Part shown: positions 9,666 to 18,962 of the stretch, piece after piece
Layout: each line of letters opens with the position of its first letter
Position numbering within the stretch: the stretch's first letter is position 1
NCBI GenBank assembly: GCA_016211215.1
Contig: JACQSR010000018.1
Span: 1 to 54,334, forward strand
DNA length: 54,334 nucleotides
Reading direction: 5' to 3'
Source: Candidatus Woesearchaeota archaeon
GTDB taxonomy: Archaea > Nanobdellota > Nanobdellia > Woesearchaeales > JACQSR01
Translations under genes and position numbers: made by a program
Notes under the pieces: model-generated
Database searches by the model: none
Told to the model about the DNA's origin: nothing
What the model saw: only the letters and a program-made list of their open reading frames with translations

Positions 9666-10370
9666 ATGAAAATAGCCGTAGTGATGCCTGCATACAACGC
9701 AGAGAAGACCCTTGAAAAGACTTACAATGACATTCCAAAGGATGCCGTTGACGATATAATTCTTGTTGATGACTGCAGCATGGACAAGACCGTTGAGATT
9801 GCAAAAAAGCTTCCAATCAAGATTTATGTCCACAAGCAGAACAAGGGCTACGGCGGCAATCAGAAAACCTGCTACGACAAGGCTTTGCAAAGGGGCGCGG
9901 ATATCATAGTTCTTTTGCATCCCGATTACCAGTACGACCCAAAAAAAATTCCTGAAATGGTGGAACCCATAAAGAAGGGAGAGGCAGACATCGTTTACGG
10001 CTCGAGGATGCTGAATTCAGGCGGAGCAAAATCCGGAAACATGCCCTGGTGGAAGAGATTTGGAAACTTCTGGCTCACGTCTTATTTCAACCTCATGCTC
10101 GGCACAAAATTCACGGACATTGCAACCGGCTACATTGCATACAGCAAAAAAGTCCTGGAATCAATACCCTATCATAAGAACTCGGACGGGTTCACATTTG
10201 ATGAAGAGGCAATAATACAGTGCGTTTCAAACGGCTTCAGGACAAGGGAGATTGCGGTGCCAACAAAGTATGAAAAAGACTCATCAACAACATCCTTTTC
10301 GGACTGCGTTTCATACACTTTAAGGCTGTCATACAGGGTTGCAAGGTACAAGCTTACAGGCAAGACATAG
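9666..10370 (+). CDS. GT2 family glycosyltransferase
   Basis: MKIAVVMPAYNAEKTLEKTYNDIP, VDDCSMDKT, LHPDYQYDPKKIPEM; start set at internal ATG. Confidence 0.85.
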   Translation: MKIAVVMPAYNAEKTLEKTYNDIPKDAVDDIILVDDCSMDKTVEIAKKLPIKIYVHKQNKGYGGNQKTCYDKALQRGADIIVLLHPDYQYDPKKIPEMVEPIKKGEADIVYGSRMLNSGGAKSGNMPWWKRFGNFWLTSYFNLMLGTKFTDIATGYIAYSKKVLESIPYHKNSDGFTFDEEAIIQCVSNGFRTREIAVPTKYEKDSSTTSFSDCVSYTLRLSYRVARYKLTGKT

Positions 10371-10401
10371 CTTTTTATAGCGTTAAATACTCTTTATTAC
10401 T

Positions 10402-11874
10402 ATGGCTGATGCACTCTTAATCAATGCCAAGGGATTTAAGCTGATAAACGACCAGACTTTGCCCTTTGGGTTGCTGTATACCGCTGGTTACTCGCTGAAG
10501 GACTTCACCATTAAAATTCTCGACCAAAGGGTTGATGAAGATTTTGAAAAGCACCTTCTTCAGGAGTTAAAGCAGAATCCCATGGTAGTTGGCATTACCT
10601 GCATGACCGGCCCCATGATTCTTGATGCACTTAGGATTTCAAAGGCTGCAAAGGAAAACTCATCCGCAATGGTTGTCTGGGGGGGCATCCATCCAACATT
10701 AGACCCAGAAGTAACATTGGAAAACCCGCTTATAGACGCAGTTGTTTTAGGGGAAGGCGAAATAACATTCAACGAGCTGCTCAAGGCTGTAAGGCACGGA
10801 AAAACATTGGACGGTATCGAGGGAATATGGTTCAAGGATAAAGGCGGAAACATCCGCAAAAATCCCCCCAGAAAAGAAATAACGAACCTTGACACAATTG
10901 AAAGGCCGCCATACGAGCTTCTTGACATTGAGAGGTACATCCAGATAAAGGACTCCCGCGGCTCAACAAGGTCTCTGAACATGTTTACATCGAGAGGATG
11001 CCCGCATAAGTGCATTTACTGCTACAATCTGCATTTCAACAAGGCGTACTGGCGACAGATGAGCACCAACCGTGTTAACCAGGAGCTCAAGTACATTGTA
11101 GACACATATAGGCTGAAGAATGTTTTTTTCCTCGACGACAACTTCATGGTCAACATGAAAAGGGTCAATGACATTGCAGCATTCATCAAGGATGAGTTTT
11201 CAAAGAAAGATTTCACATGGGACATACTTGGCGCCCAGGTGTCTACGCTGAAGAACGTGAGCAGCGAGGAGCTGCAGTTCCTTGATTCAACGCACTGCCA
11301 GTCGATGATGATTGGCATTGAAACAGGCTCCCCAAGGATGATGGAGCTGATACACAAGGGAATTACAGTAGAGCAGGTGATTGAAGTCAACAAAAAGCTT
11401 GCAAGCACAAACATCAGGCCTTACTACTCTTTCATGACCGGATTCCCGACTGAAACAGACGACGACCGGGTTGCCTCAATAAAGCTTATGTTCCAGGTCA
11501 AGAAGGAAAATCCCCACGCAAATGTCGGCACTATGAAGCCCGTAATGATTTACCCCGGAACCGACATCTTCCAGACAGCTCTGCAGCACGGATTTAAGCC
11601 TCCAAAAAAGCTTGAGGACTGGGCCGGCTTTACATGGGACAATTTTGTCAACATTGATTACCCGTGGCTTTCAAGGAAGGAAAAGAAAAGGCTTGTCCAC
11701 ATGTATTATTACACCCTGCTTCTGAACCCGGACCATCTTTACATAAACTCAAGGCTCTTCACATTGGGCTCAAGAATCCTTTATCCGCTTGCAAAGTTCA
11801 GGTTAAACCACCAGATATTTGCGCTGCCAATAGAATCTGAAGCGATTCATTTCGTGCAGAGAAATTTTATGTAG
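10402..11874 (+). CDS. B12-binding-domain radical SAM protein
   Basis: TSRGCPHKCIYCYN cluster motif; N-terminal cobalamin-binding-like region (GGIHPTLDPE). Confidence 0.85.
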   Translation: MADALLINAKGFKLINDQTLPFGLLYTAGYSLKDFTIKILDQRVDEDFEKHLLQELKQNPMVVGITCMTGPMILDALRISKAAKENSSAMVVWGGIHPTLDPEVTLENPLIDAVVLGEGEITFNELLKAVRHGKTLDGIEGIWFKDKGGNIRKNPPRKEITNLDTIERPPYELLDIERYIQIKDSRGSTRSLNMFTSRGCPHKCIYCYNLHFNKAYWRQMSTNRVNQELKYIVDTYRLKNVFFLDDNFMVNMKRVNDIAAFIKDEFSKKDFTWDILGAQVSTLKNVSSEELQFLDSTHCQSMMIGIETGSPRMMELIHKGITVEQVIEVNKKLASTNIRPYYSFMTGFPTETDDDRVASIKLMFQVKKENPHANVGTMKPVMIYPGTDIFQTALQHGFKPPKKLEDWAGFTWDNFVNIDYPWLSRKEKKRLVHMYYYTLLLNPDHLYINSRLFTLGSRILYPLAKFRLNHQIFALPIESEAIHFVQRNFM

Positions 11875-11923
11875 TATAATGACGAACAAAAGTTCTTAAT
11901 ATATAAGTGAGCCATTATATTCG

Positions 11924-11961
11924 CAGAACATAACCACTTCATGTCAATAACTTATGTTCTG
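11924..11961. terminator. Hairpin between convergent genes
   Basis: cagaacataa (11924-11933) pairs 10/10 with ttatgttctg (11952-11961). Confidence 0.45.
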
Positions 11962-11981
11962 TGTTATATTTACTATTTCTA

Positions 11982-12749
11982 TTAGCTATGATGTATATTT
12001 GGGCAATACGGCAGCAGAACCATTTCAACTTCACTAAAATCTATAGGTTTAGGAAAATAATGTATTACTTTTCCAGTTGCTATCCGAACCCTTTCTGCAA
12101 ATTCTTTTGCCGGCAGTGTCCTGCATTGATTTTGAAGACACTCATTTCTATGCATACAATCTGAATAATGTCCAACATCAAATCTTTCCGGAAATATTAA
12201 TTCACCCACGCAAACATCCAATTCATATATTTTGTCAAGCTCACCACGCTCGCAATGGATTCTGGCATTTTCCACAGAGTGTATCCAGCCACGTTCACCT
12301 TCATCAATCTGAACGCACTTAAAAACCACATCGTCCGAAGGTTTGTATGGCTTCCGAAGTATCTCAACTTCGTCAAGGGGTATGCCGCAGTACTCTTTTG
12401 CTATTAGGTTATACTGAGCCAATTGTGTATTAAGACAATGGAAGGTGTTTATCTCAAGACTAAATCTCAGCCCTACCATTAAAAGCGGGTGGCTGTGCTC
12501 AACCCTGTAAACAATATCGTGGGACAGTTTTTCCCTGCCGCCATGTATATGCGCCCCTTTCATGAGGATGTGGTCTGCAACTCTCTGTTCCAACTTAGAA
12601 GGCAGGCCCAAGACCGCTAATTCCGAATACAACTCTGGCAACATCTTTCTATCTGACTTTTCATCTAACTCGCTATCTAATCTTTTCCTTTCTTTTTCTG
12701 AAATTTTCCTGTATTTTGTTTTTGCCATTAGAGTTAATTCGTCCCGCAC
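11982..12749 (-). CDS. Hypothetical protein
   Basis: 255 aa ORF, likely start at internal MAKTKYRK; no recognised family. Confidence 0.6.
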   Translation of the reverse strand: MRDELTLMAKTKYRKISEKERKRLDSELDEKSDRKMLPELYSELAVLGLPSKLEQRVADHILMKGAHIHGGREKLSHDIVYRVEHSHPLLMVGLRFSLEINTFHCLNTQLAQYNLIAKEYCGIPLDEVEILRKPYKPSDDVVFKCVQIDEGERGWIHSVENARIHCERGELDKIYELDVCVGELIFPERFDVGHYSDCMHRNECLQNQCRTLPAKEFAERVRIATGKVIHYFPKPIDFSEVEMVLLPYCPNIHHS

Positions 12750-12751
12750 AC

Positions 12752-13123
12752 TTATACTGCAATCTCCTTCATTGCTTTGTCAATCCTGTCTTCGAGGAGG
12801 CCAAGTTTAGCAAGTTCTCTTTTTACAAGAAATTTTCCCACCCGGTGTCCAACATACATCCCCCCGAGCATACCGGGGAGTTCTGCAAGCAGACCATATA
12901 CCGTCCCTAGTGATATTGCTCTACCTTCATCATTTGAAAGTGCAAAGGCAACCGACCCTGTAACCAACCCTGTAACCAACGCTGCACCAATACCCCCAAG
13001 ACCAAAACCAGCAGTTATACACTTATTATACCTCCCCTTACAATCAGCTATAATTTCTTTATAATGTTCATTGATTTCCTGTTGTGTACTATCCATTTGA
13101 TTCACCATTTGCAAAGGGTACAA
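12752..13123 (-). CDS. Hypothetical protein with glycine-rich hydrophobic segments
   Basis: GFGLGGIGAALVTGLVTGSVAFAL segment. Confidence 0.55.
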   Translation of the reverse strand: MYPLQMVNQMDSTQQEINEHYKEIIADCKGRYNKCITAGFGLGGIGAALVTGLVTGSVAFALSNDEGRAISLGTVYGLLAELPGMLGGMYVGHRVGKFLVKRELAKLGLLEDRIDKAMKEIAV

Positions 13124-13189
13124 TGTAAGTGTTATAAATTTTCTTCACCCCCTTAGTAGGTGAAACCAGAAAGTTTTAAATAAGGAGAG

Positions 13190-13960
13190 ATGCTATCCAA
13201 CGAAATGAACACCCAAATCCTCGAGGAAATAGGCCTCACAAAGACTGAAATCAAGATATACCTGGCTCTGCTGAAATTAGGCCAGTCAACAACTACCAAC
13301 ATCGTCAGAAAAGCAGAGATTCATGCCTCCAAGGTTTACGAGTTTCTTGACAAGCTCATCCAAAAAGGCCTTGTTTCCTATGTCATAAAATCCAACAAGA
13401 AGTATTTCACCGCATCTGACCCAAGTATCATAAAAGAATTCCTCCACGAGAAAGTAAGCGAGATTAACGAACAGGAAAAGGAAATTGACATGATACTGCC
13501 CCGTTTAGCAGAGATAAGGAGAGAAGCGGAAGAAACCATCCACTCCGAGATATATGAAGGCCTAAGGGGCGTAAAGAGCGTGTATGAGAAGATATTGTCC
13601 ACCTTAAAGAAAGGCGAAACGCAATACATTATCGGCGCACCTAGGATTGCAAATGAACTCGTCGAGGGTTATCTTCTTGAATGGCACAGGAGAAGGATAA
13701 AGAAAGGCATTAGGTGCAAATACATCTATGACAGCAACGCAAGGGATTACGGCAAAGTTCGCGAGAAGATGCAATTTACCCAGGTAAGGTATCTCCCAAA
13801 AGGCAATGTATCCCCTATGTGGATTGAGATATTCAGGGATTACGTTGCCATTAGCCACATCAAGGGAAGAAACGCTGTTTTGTTTCTCATCCACGACAGG
13901 GAAATAGCAAAAGGCTATCTGGATTACTTCGGCTTGATTTGGAATGTGTCGAGGGAGTGA
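13190..13960 (+). CDS. TrmB-family transcriptional regulator
   Basis: EEIGLTKTEIKIYLALLKLGQSTTTNIVRKAEIHASKVYEFLDKLIQKGLVSYV winged-helix motif. Confidence 0.85.
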   Translation: MLSNEMNTQILEEIGLTKTEIKIYLALLKLGQSTTTNIVRKAEIHASKVYEFLDKLIQKGLVSYVIKSNKKYFTASDPSIIKEFLHEKVSEINEQEKEIDMILPRLAEIRREAEETIHSEIYEGLRGVKSVYEKILSTLKKGETQYIIGAPRIANELVEGYLLEWHRRRIKKGIRCKYIYDSNARDYGKVREKMQFTQVRYLPKGNVSPMWIEIFRDYVAISHIKGRNAVLFLIHDREIAKGYLDYFGLIWNVSRE

Positions 13961-13996
13961 TGATTACACTTTCCAATACGAAGATTTAAATATATC

Positions 13997-14013
13997 CTAG
14001 TAATTATTACTAG
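13997..14013. promoter_or_regulatory. Palindromic candidate operator of the downstream TA module
   Basis: ctagtaat-t-attactag, perfect 8-bp arms, immediately before ATG 14015 and after TATA-like tttaaatatat. Confidence 0.6.
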
Positions 14014-14014
14014 T

Positions 14015-14272
14015 ATGGGTATAGCTAAAGTTACTAGGAATTATCAAGTTACAATTCCCCGGGATATAAGGAGGCTTGAAGACATCAGAATAGGCGATAC
14101 CGTCCTGTTCGCAATAGAGGGAAACAGGATAGACTTCTTAAAATTAGAGAGGAAAAAGATGCTGAAAAGCCTTGCAGGTGCATGGAAAGATAAGATTAAT
14201 GTTTCTGGTGCTGAATATGTTCGTGAATTCAGAAAAGAATGGGGTAAACGCAGCAAAAGGCTGGGATTATGA
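14015..14272 (+). CDS. AbrB/MazE-fold antitoxin (VapB-like)
   Basis: MGIAKVTRNYQVTIPRDIRRLEDIRIGDTVLFAIEG; overlaps the PIN gene by 4 bp. Confidence 0.8.
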   Translation: MGIAKVTRNYQVTIPRDIRRLEDIRIGDTVLFAIEGNRIDFLKLERKKMLKSLAGAWKDKINVSGAEYVREFRKEWGKRSKRLGL

Positions 14273-14637
14273 AACTCCTCGATACAGATATTTTTATTGA
14301 TTTCTTCAGGGGAGTGCCAGAAGCGGAAGAGTATATTGCGGAAAATATCGATGAGATTGTCTTCTCAGCCATAAGCGAAGCTGAACTTCTATCAGGCAAA
14401 ATATGCAACGACCAAACCGAGCGTGAGAAGGTTTTTCACCTGTTGTCGCAATTTGATAAGATACCTGTCGGCAATCCCTTAGTCCAAATCGCCGGTGATA
14501 TAAGAAGAAACCACAACATAAGTTTGCCTGACGCAATCATAGCCGCATCTGCAGCAGTTAACAGTGCAACTTTAGTAACCAGAAATCTTAAGCACTTTAA
14601 AGGGATAGACAAGCTCAAAGTTGAAGATCCCTACTAG
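14269..14637 (+). CDS. PIN-domain toxin (VapC-like)
   Basis: MKLLDTDIFIDFFRG, SEAELLSG, LPDAIIAASA, LVTRNLKHF. Confidence 0.85.
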   Translation: MKLLDTDIFIDFFRGVPEAEEYIAENIDEIVFSAISEAELLSGKICNDQTEREKVFHLLSQFDKIPVGNPLVQIAGDIRRNHNISLPDAIIAASAAVNSATLVTRNLKHFKGIDKLKVEDPY

Positions 14638-15764
14638 GCAATTTCAGGCTTAAATCCCTTAACACCCTCAACCACCTTCCCAACCTCTTCATCAGTCATA
14701 TCCGGATACAATGGCAATGTCAGCAATTTTTTCCACGCTCTTTCAGCAACAGGGCAATCCGCCTTAATTCCCCTGAAGACAGGATGCTTGTACGCAGGAA
14801 GGTAATGTACCCCTGAAGAAATGCCATTTTTCATAAGATGCTGCATCAATTTGTCCCTTTCCCCCGTTTTAATTACATAATTGTGATAGCCACTTTTTGC
14901 ATAATCCTTCACAACTGGAGTTTCAAGCCAGCCAAGATTTTCAAATTCCGCATTGTATCTTTTCCAAATCTTTTCCCTTTTTCCATTTAATTCGCTAATC
15001 CTTTCAAGCTGAACTATTCCGATTGCAGCCAGAATGTCGGGCATCTGGAACTTCCAGCCAACTTCATCTATGGTGTAATTCCATTTGTACTGGTCCTTCC
15101 CGGTTCTGTCCCCGGTTTCCCTGCTGATTCCAAGCCATCGCAGTTTCCTAACCCTGCTTGCATTCTCCCCGTCATTCATCACAACCATCCCGCCATCGCC
15201 AGTTGCCAGATTCTTCACAGCCTGAAATGAAAAGCACCCAAAATCGCCAATGCTCCCGAGCATTTTATTTTTGTACTTTCCGCCTGTTGCATGGGCGCAG
15301 TCCTCAATCACAGCCAGCTTATGCTCTTTTGCAATCTGCATTATCTCGTCCATCCTGCACGCATGGCCCCCGTAATGCACAGGAATAATTGCTTTTGTCC
15401 TTGAAGTTATTTTCCTCCTTATGTCATCCGGATTAATGTTCAGCGTATCTTCCTCCACATCGGCAAATACAACCCTGCAGTCATTGTATAACGCAGCATA
15501 TGCCGTGGATATAAACGTAACCGGTGTTGTTATAATTTCAGAGCCTTTTGGAAAGTCGCAGACCTTCACCGCAAGATGCAACCCGGCAGTGCAGCTGTTC
15601 AATGCAACCGCATTTTTAGTTCCAATGAACCTTGCAAATTTTTCCTCAAACTCTGCCGCTTTGGGCCCCGCACCCCACCAGCCGCTCTCAAGAACGGATT
15701 TTACCGATTCAATCTCCCTATTGCTTACGCTCGGCTTGAATACAGGAATCATGCCAGAAAGCAA
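14634..15764 (-). CDS. DegT/DnrJ/EryC1/StrS sugar aminotransferase
   Basis: IPVFKPSVSNREIESVKSVLESGWWGAGPKAAEFE; SFQAVKNLATGDGG with PLP lysine. Confidence 0.9.
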   Translation of the reverse strand: MLSGMIPVFKPSVSNREIESVKSVLESGWWGAGPKAAEFEEKFARFIGTKNAVALNSCTAGLHLAVKVCDFPKGSEIITTPVTFISTAYAALYNDCRVVFADVEEDTLNINPDDIRRKITSRTKAIIPVHYGGHACRMDEIMQIAKEHKLAVIEDCAHATGGKYKNKMLGSIGDFGCFSFQAVKNLATGDGGMVVMNDGENASRVRKLRWLGISRETGDRTGKDQYKWNYTIDEVGWKFQMPDILAAIGIVQLERISELNGKREKIWKRYNAEFENLGWLETPVVKDYAKSGYHNYVIKTGERDKLMQHLMKNGISSGVHYLPAYKHPVFRGIKADCPVAERAWKKLLTLPLYPDMTDEEVGKVVEGVKGFKPEIA

Positions 15765-15823
15765 TTTAGCGATGTTTTTAAATGTATAGGCAGGGATGTT
15801 AATAAATGATGCTCAGCAGAAGC

Positions 15824-16540
15824 CTAGGCTTTTTTGCTTGCCATGAACTTGGACGCAGTATGCAGCGCATCAAACGTTCCGGCATCAATCCAGAACCCTT
15901 CAAATATCTCGTACTCTAAATCATTATTGTCAACATAGTGCTGAAGAACTTCTGTAATCTCCAGCTCTGCACGCTTTGACGGCTTCAGTTTTGGGATAAT
16001 GCCAAAAGCCTTCTTGTCGAGCAGGTAAATCCCGCATATTGCAAGGTCGCTTTTCGGCTCTGCTGGCTTCTCCTGCATTCCAACAACCTTTCCATTTCTG
16101 ACTTCCGCAAGGCCGTACCTATGCGGGTCATCCACTTTCTTAAGCAGTATCTTTGCCCCTGCCCCGCTTTTACCAAAGCTTTCAACATATCCCCTTATGC
16201 TGCCATCCATTATATTGTCTCCCAGAATGGCAACAAACTTGTCGTCTCCAATAAAGTCCTTTGCAAGCGACAGCGCAACCGGAATTCCCCCTGAACCATC
16301 CTGAACCTTATACGTCAGATTAACATCATACTGCCTTCCGGAGCCAAGCAGTTTCAGGAAATCAGATATGTTCTCCCCGCCGGAAACCACAAGAATGTCC
16401 TTAATCCCGGCCTCCCTCAGCAGTTCAAGAGGGTAAAATATCATCGGCTTGTTGTAAACCGGCAACAAATGCTTGTTCGTAACACTGGTCAGGGGATACA
16501 GCCTCGAACCAGTCCCACCTGCAAGTATTACGCCTTTCAT
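15824..16540 (-). CDS. rmlA: Glucose-1-phosphate thymidylyltransferase
   Basis: MKGVILAGGTGSRLYPLTSVTNKHLLPVYNKPMIFYPLELL; start set at internal ATG. Confidence 0.9.
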   Translation of the reverse strand: MKGVILAGGTGSRLYPLTSVTNKHLLPVYNKPMIFYPLELLREAGIKDILVVSGGENISDFLKLLGSGRQYDVNLTYKVQDGSGGIPVALSLAKDFIGDDKFVAILGDNIMDGSIRGYVESFGKSGAGAKILLKKVDDPHRYGLAEVRNGKVVGMQEKPAEPKSDLAICGIYLLDKKAFGIIPKLKPSKRAELEITEVLQHYVDNNDLEYEIFEGFWIDAGTFDALHTASKFMASKKA

Positions 16541-16545
16541 TCTTA

Positions 16546-17040
16546 TTACAAGCCCCTCGCAACTATAAACTCCGCAATTTTGCACACTTTGTATGCTTCT
16601 TCGCGATAGAATACATCCGCAACCTTCCTGCTTTCTGTATTCTTTGGCACACGACCATAAATCAACATTGCTGCTTCGTGTACTGTTTCCGCAAGACTCC
16701 TTTCTTCATTAACTCTTTTTTCAACAAACATAGTAGCGATATCCACAGTATCAACTTTATACCCAGAAATATCCTCACAAAGAGTCCTGAAATCCGGCAA
16801 TATACCATCTTCTAACCAGCCCTTCACCTTTTCATAGGGTATTTTTTTTAATATACCTATAGCTTCCCTAAGAGCCGGCAAACTCTCAATTTCGCTTTTG
16901 GTTAGACACATTTCCCAATCTGTTGCACTTGAACCTTCTCCCTCAACTAAATCCTTGTAGCGCCACCCAAACACGGCTGCGGCACTCCCAAACATCGATA
17001 CCAAATCTTCCTTAGATGCATTCATTATTATCGCCCCCAA
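16546..17040 (-). CDS. Hypothetical protein
   Basis: 164 aa ORF directly upstream of rmlA; no recognised family. Confidence 0.5.
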   Translation of the reverse strand: MGAIIMNASKEDLVSMFGSAAAVFGWRYKDLVEGEGSSATDWEMCLTKSEIESLPALREAIGILKKIPYEKVKGWLEDGILPDFRTLCEDISGYKVDTVDIATMFVEKRVNEERSLAETVHEAAMLIYGRVPKNTESRKVADVFYREEAYKVCKIAEFIVARGL

Positions 17041-17067
17041 TATCTGATTAGGAACTGAAAAACGTTA

Positions 17068-17218
17068 TTAAAGCTTTTGTTTCCCTTTCCTGCTAAAGAA
17101 GTACATTAAAAGAAGGGCTAAAATTGTCCCAATTGTTATCCATTTTCCAGTCTCGAAAGAATCAGGCTCATACCCCAAAACAAGCTCCTTCTCGCCGTCA
17201 ACCCATATTGCGCTGTTT
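17068..17218 (-). pseudogene. C-terminal remnant of a YfhO-like membrane protein gene
   Basis: Minus strand reads KNSAIWVDGEKELVLGYEPDSFETGKWITIGTILALLLMYFFSRKGKQKL*; 17126-17218 is identical over 93 bp to 20619-20711. Confidence 0.85.
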
Positions 17219-17300
17219 TTCCCCTTAGCGCAATAAAAATGTTTAAATACACCTAGTGCACCCTATCCGAGATAAGGCCAAGTTACTCAAACATGATTTT

Positions 17301-18683
17301 ATGAAAGTATGCTTCGTCACGCCTAAAACAACTGAAAGGAGGAGTGAGATACAGTATATACAGTTAGGAATAGCTTACCTCGGTTCCATCTTACTAAAAA
17401 ACAACCACGAAGTCAAGGTTATAGACGGCAGGATCAATAGCTATTCTGACCAAGAGATTCTAAGAACGGCCGGGGACTGGAGGCCAGAGTTGATTGCGGT
17501 AAGTTCAACCTCCAGCCAGATCAATGAAAGCCTGAGAATCCTGAAAATAATAAAAGAGGAGTACCCTGAAATAAAGAATGTACTGGGTGGAGCACATTTC
17601 TCTGGCGTCCCAGCGGAAATGATGGAACAAAACCGGTTTATAGACTTCGGCGTGGTTGGAGAAGGTGAGTACACCATATTGGAAATAGCAAACGGCAAGG
17701 ATGTTTCAGATATAGACGGGCTTGTTTACAGAAAGGAAGGCAACATCACCTTAAACAAAAAAAGAGAATACGAAAGAGACCTTGACAAGTTCCCTTTTCC
17801 AGCACGGCAGCTCTTTGATATGAAAAAGTATTACGGCAATGCGCTTGAGGTCAAGGAAAAGCCAATGGCGACTATCATAACCTCGAGGGGGTGCCCCTAT
17901 GGATGCGTATTTTGCTGTAAAGCGTCGTTTGGTCCCTTCTTCAGGTCAAGAAGCCCCAAGAATGTTCTCGATGAGATGCAGCAACTCGTTAACGAGGGGT
18001 ACAGGGAGATACACATAGTTGATGATAACTTCTCCATGGATATGAAGAGGGCAGAAGAGATATTCGACGGAGTGATAAACAATGGATGGAACCTGAAGTT
18101 TGCTTTTCCAAATGGGTTAAGGGCTGATAGGCTCGATAGGGGGTTGTTAACCAAGATGAAGAAAGCCGGAGTCTATTTTATGTCAATCGGGGTAGAATCC
18201 GGAGACCCTAAAGTGCTAAAAGCCATTAATAAGGGGGTAACATTGGAAAGGATACAGGAGACAGTAAAGATAGCCAGGGAACTGGGAATATTTGTAAACT
18301 TATTTCTTGTCGCCGGATTGCCTGAATCTACAAGAGAATCAGAGAGAATGACGCTTGATTTTGCATTAAAGATTGACCCTGACCAGGCAAGCCTAGGCGT
18401 TGTTACCCCATATCCCGGAAGCAAGCTTTATGATGAATTGTTTGCAAAAGGTTTGATAGATCATGACTGGGGAAAGTACAGGCACGATTTTGCCGGTAAG
18501 AGGCTGCTTTATAAGTCAGAGATGACGGAAGAAGAGGTTGTTGAAGCATGGAATACTTTCACAAAAAAATTTTACCTAAGGCCAAGTTATCCTCTTAAGA
18601 TGATAATAAGGCATAAGGCTTTTGGAACGAAAAAGCTCTATGTTATGTTAAGGAGCTTAATCACCCGGAAATTAGGGGGATAA
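17301..18683 (+). CDS. B12-binding-domain radical SAM protein
   Basis: TSRGCPYGCVFCCKA cluster motif; GGAHFSGVPAEMM region. Confidence 0.85.
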   Translation: MKVCFVTPKTTERRSEIQYIQLGIAYLGSILLKNNHEVKVIDGRINSYSDQEILRTAGDWRPELIAVSSTSSQINESLRILKIIKEEYPEIKNVLGGAHFSGVPAEMMEQNRFIDFGVVGEGEYTILEIANGKDVSDIDGLVYRKEGNITLNKKREYERDLDKFPFPARQLFDMKKYYGNALEVKEKPMATIITSRGCPYGCVFCCKASFGPFFRSRSPKNVLDEMQQLVNEGYREIHIVDDNFSMDMKRAEEIFDGVINNGWNLKFAFPNGLRADRLDRGLLTKMKKAGVYFMSIGVESGDPKVLKAINKGVTLERIQETVKIARELGIFVNLFLVAGLPESTRESERMTLDFALKIDPDQASLGVVTPYPGSKLYDELFAKGLIDHDWGKYRHDFAGKRLLYKSEMTEEEVVEAWNTFTKKFYLRPSYPLKMIIRHKAFGTKKLYVMLRSLITRKLGG

Positions 18684-18806
18684 ACTGTAGGAAATAACAT
18701 TAATTTTCGGATAACATCGCAATTTGCTGTTAGCCTACCCAACCGAAGGGAGAGCGCAGCGTGGTCGTAGTGAGCGAAACGGAGAAGTTTTTACACCGCC
18801 TCTACT

Positions 18807-18898
18807 TATAGCAAAGTGCATAAATTTTGGAACTTTATTACTGCACTTTGCTATACTAGCAGAGCGCACAAATGTTTCGTTATTAATGCGATCTGCTA
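18807..18898. other. Two consecutive related stem-loops
   Basis: tatagcaaagtgca/tgcactttgctata 14/14 (18807-18820, 18842-18855) and tagcagagcgca/tgcgatctgcta 11/12 (18857-18868, 18887-18898). Confidence 0.7.
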
Positions 18899-18962
18899 TT
18901 AGGTGCCGCTGTAGTTTTTCTCTTACTTTTAATTATCACTTATCAGCTTTAGCAGAGTAGAA

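Noticed and set aside
9616-9816. N-terminal extension of the rmlC-like ORF
   Set aside because: Not cupin-like and overlaps the divergent GT2 gene; start placed at 9615.
12955-12978. Tandem ccctgtaaccaa repeat
   Set aside because: Short in-frame repeat encoding VTG-LVTG in a hydrophobic segment; unremarkable.
13144-13164. Short inverted repeat ttcacc/ggtgaa upstream of TrmB
   Set aside because: Only 6-bp arms; too weak to call as an operator alone.
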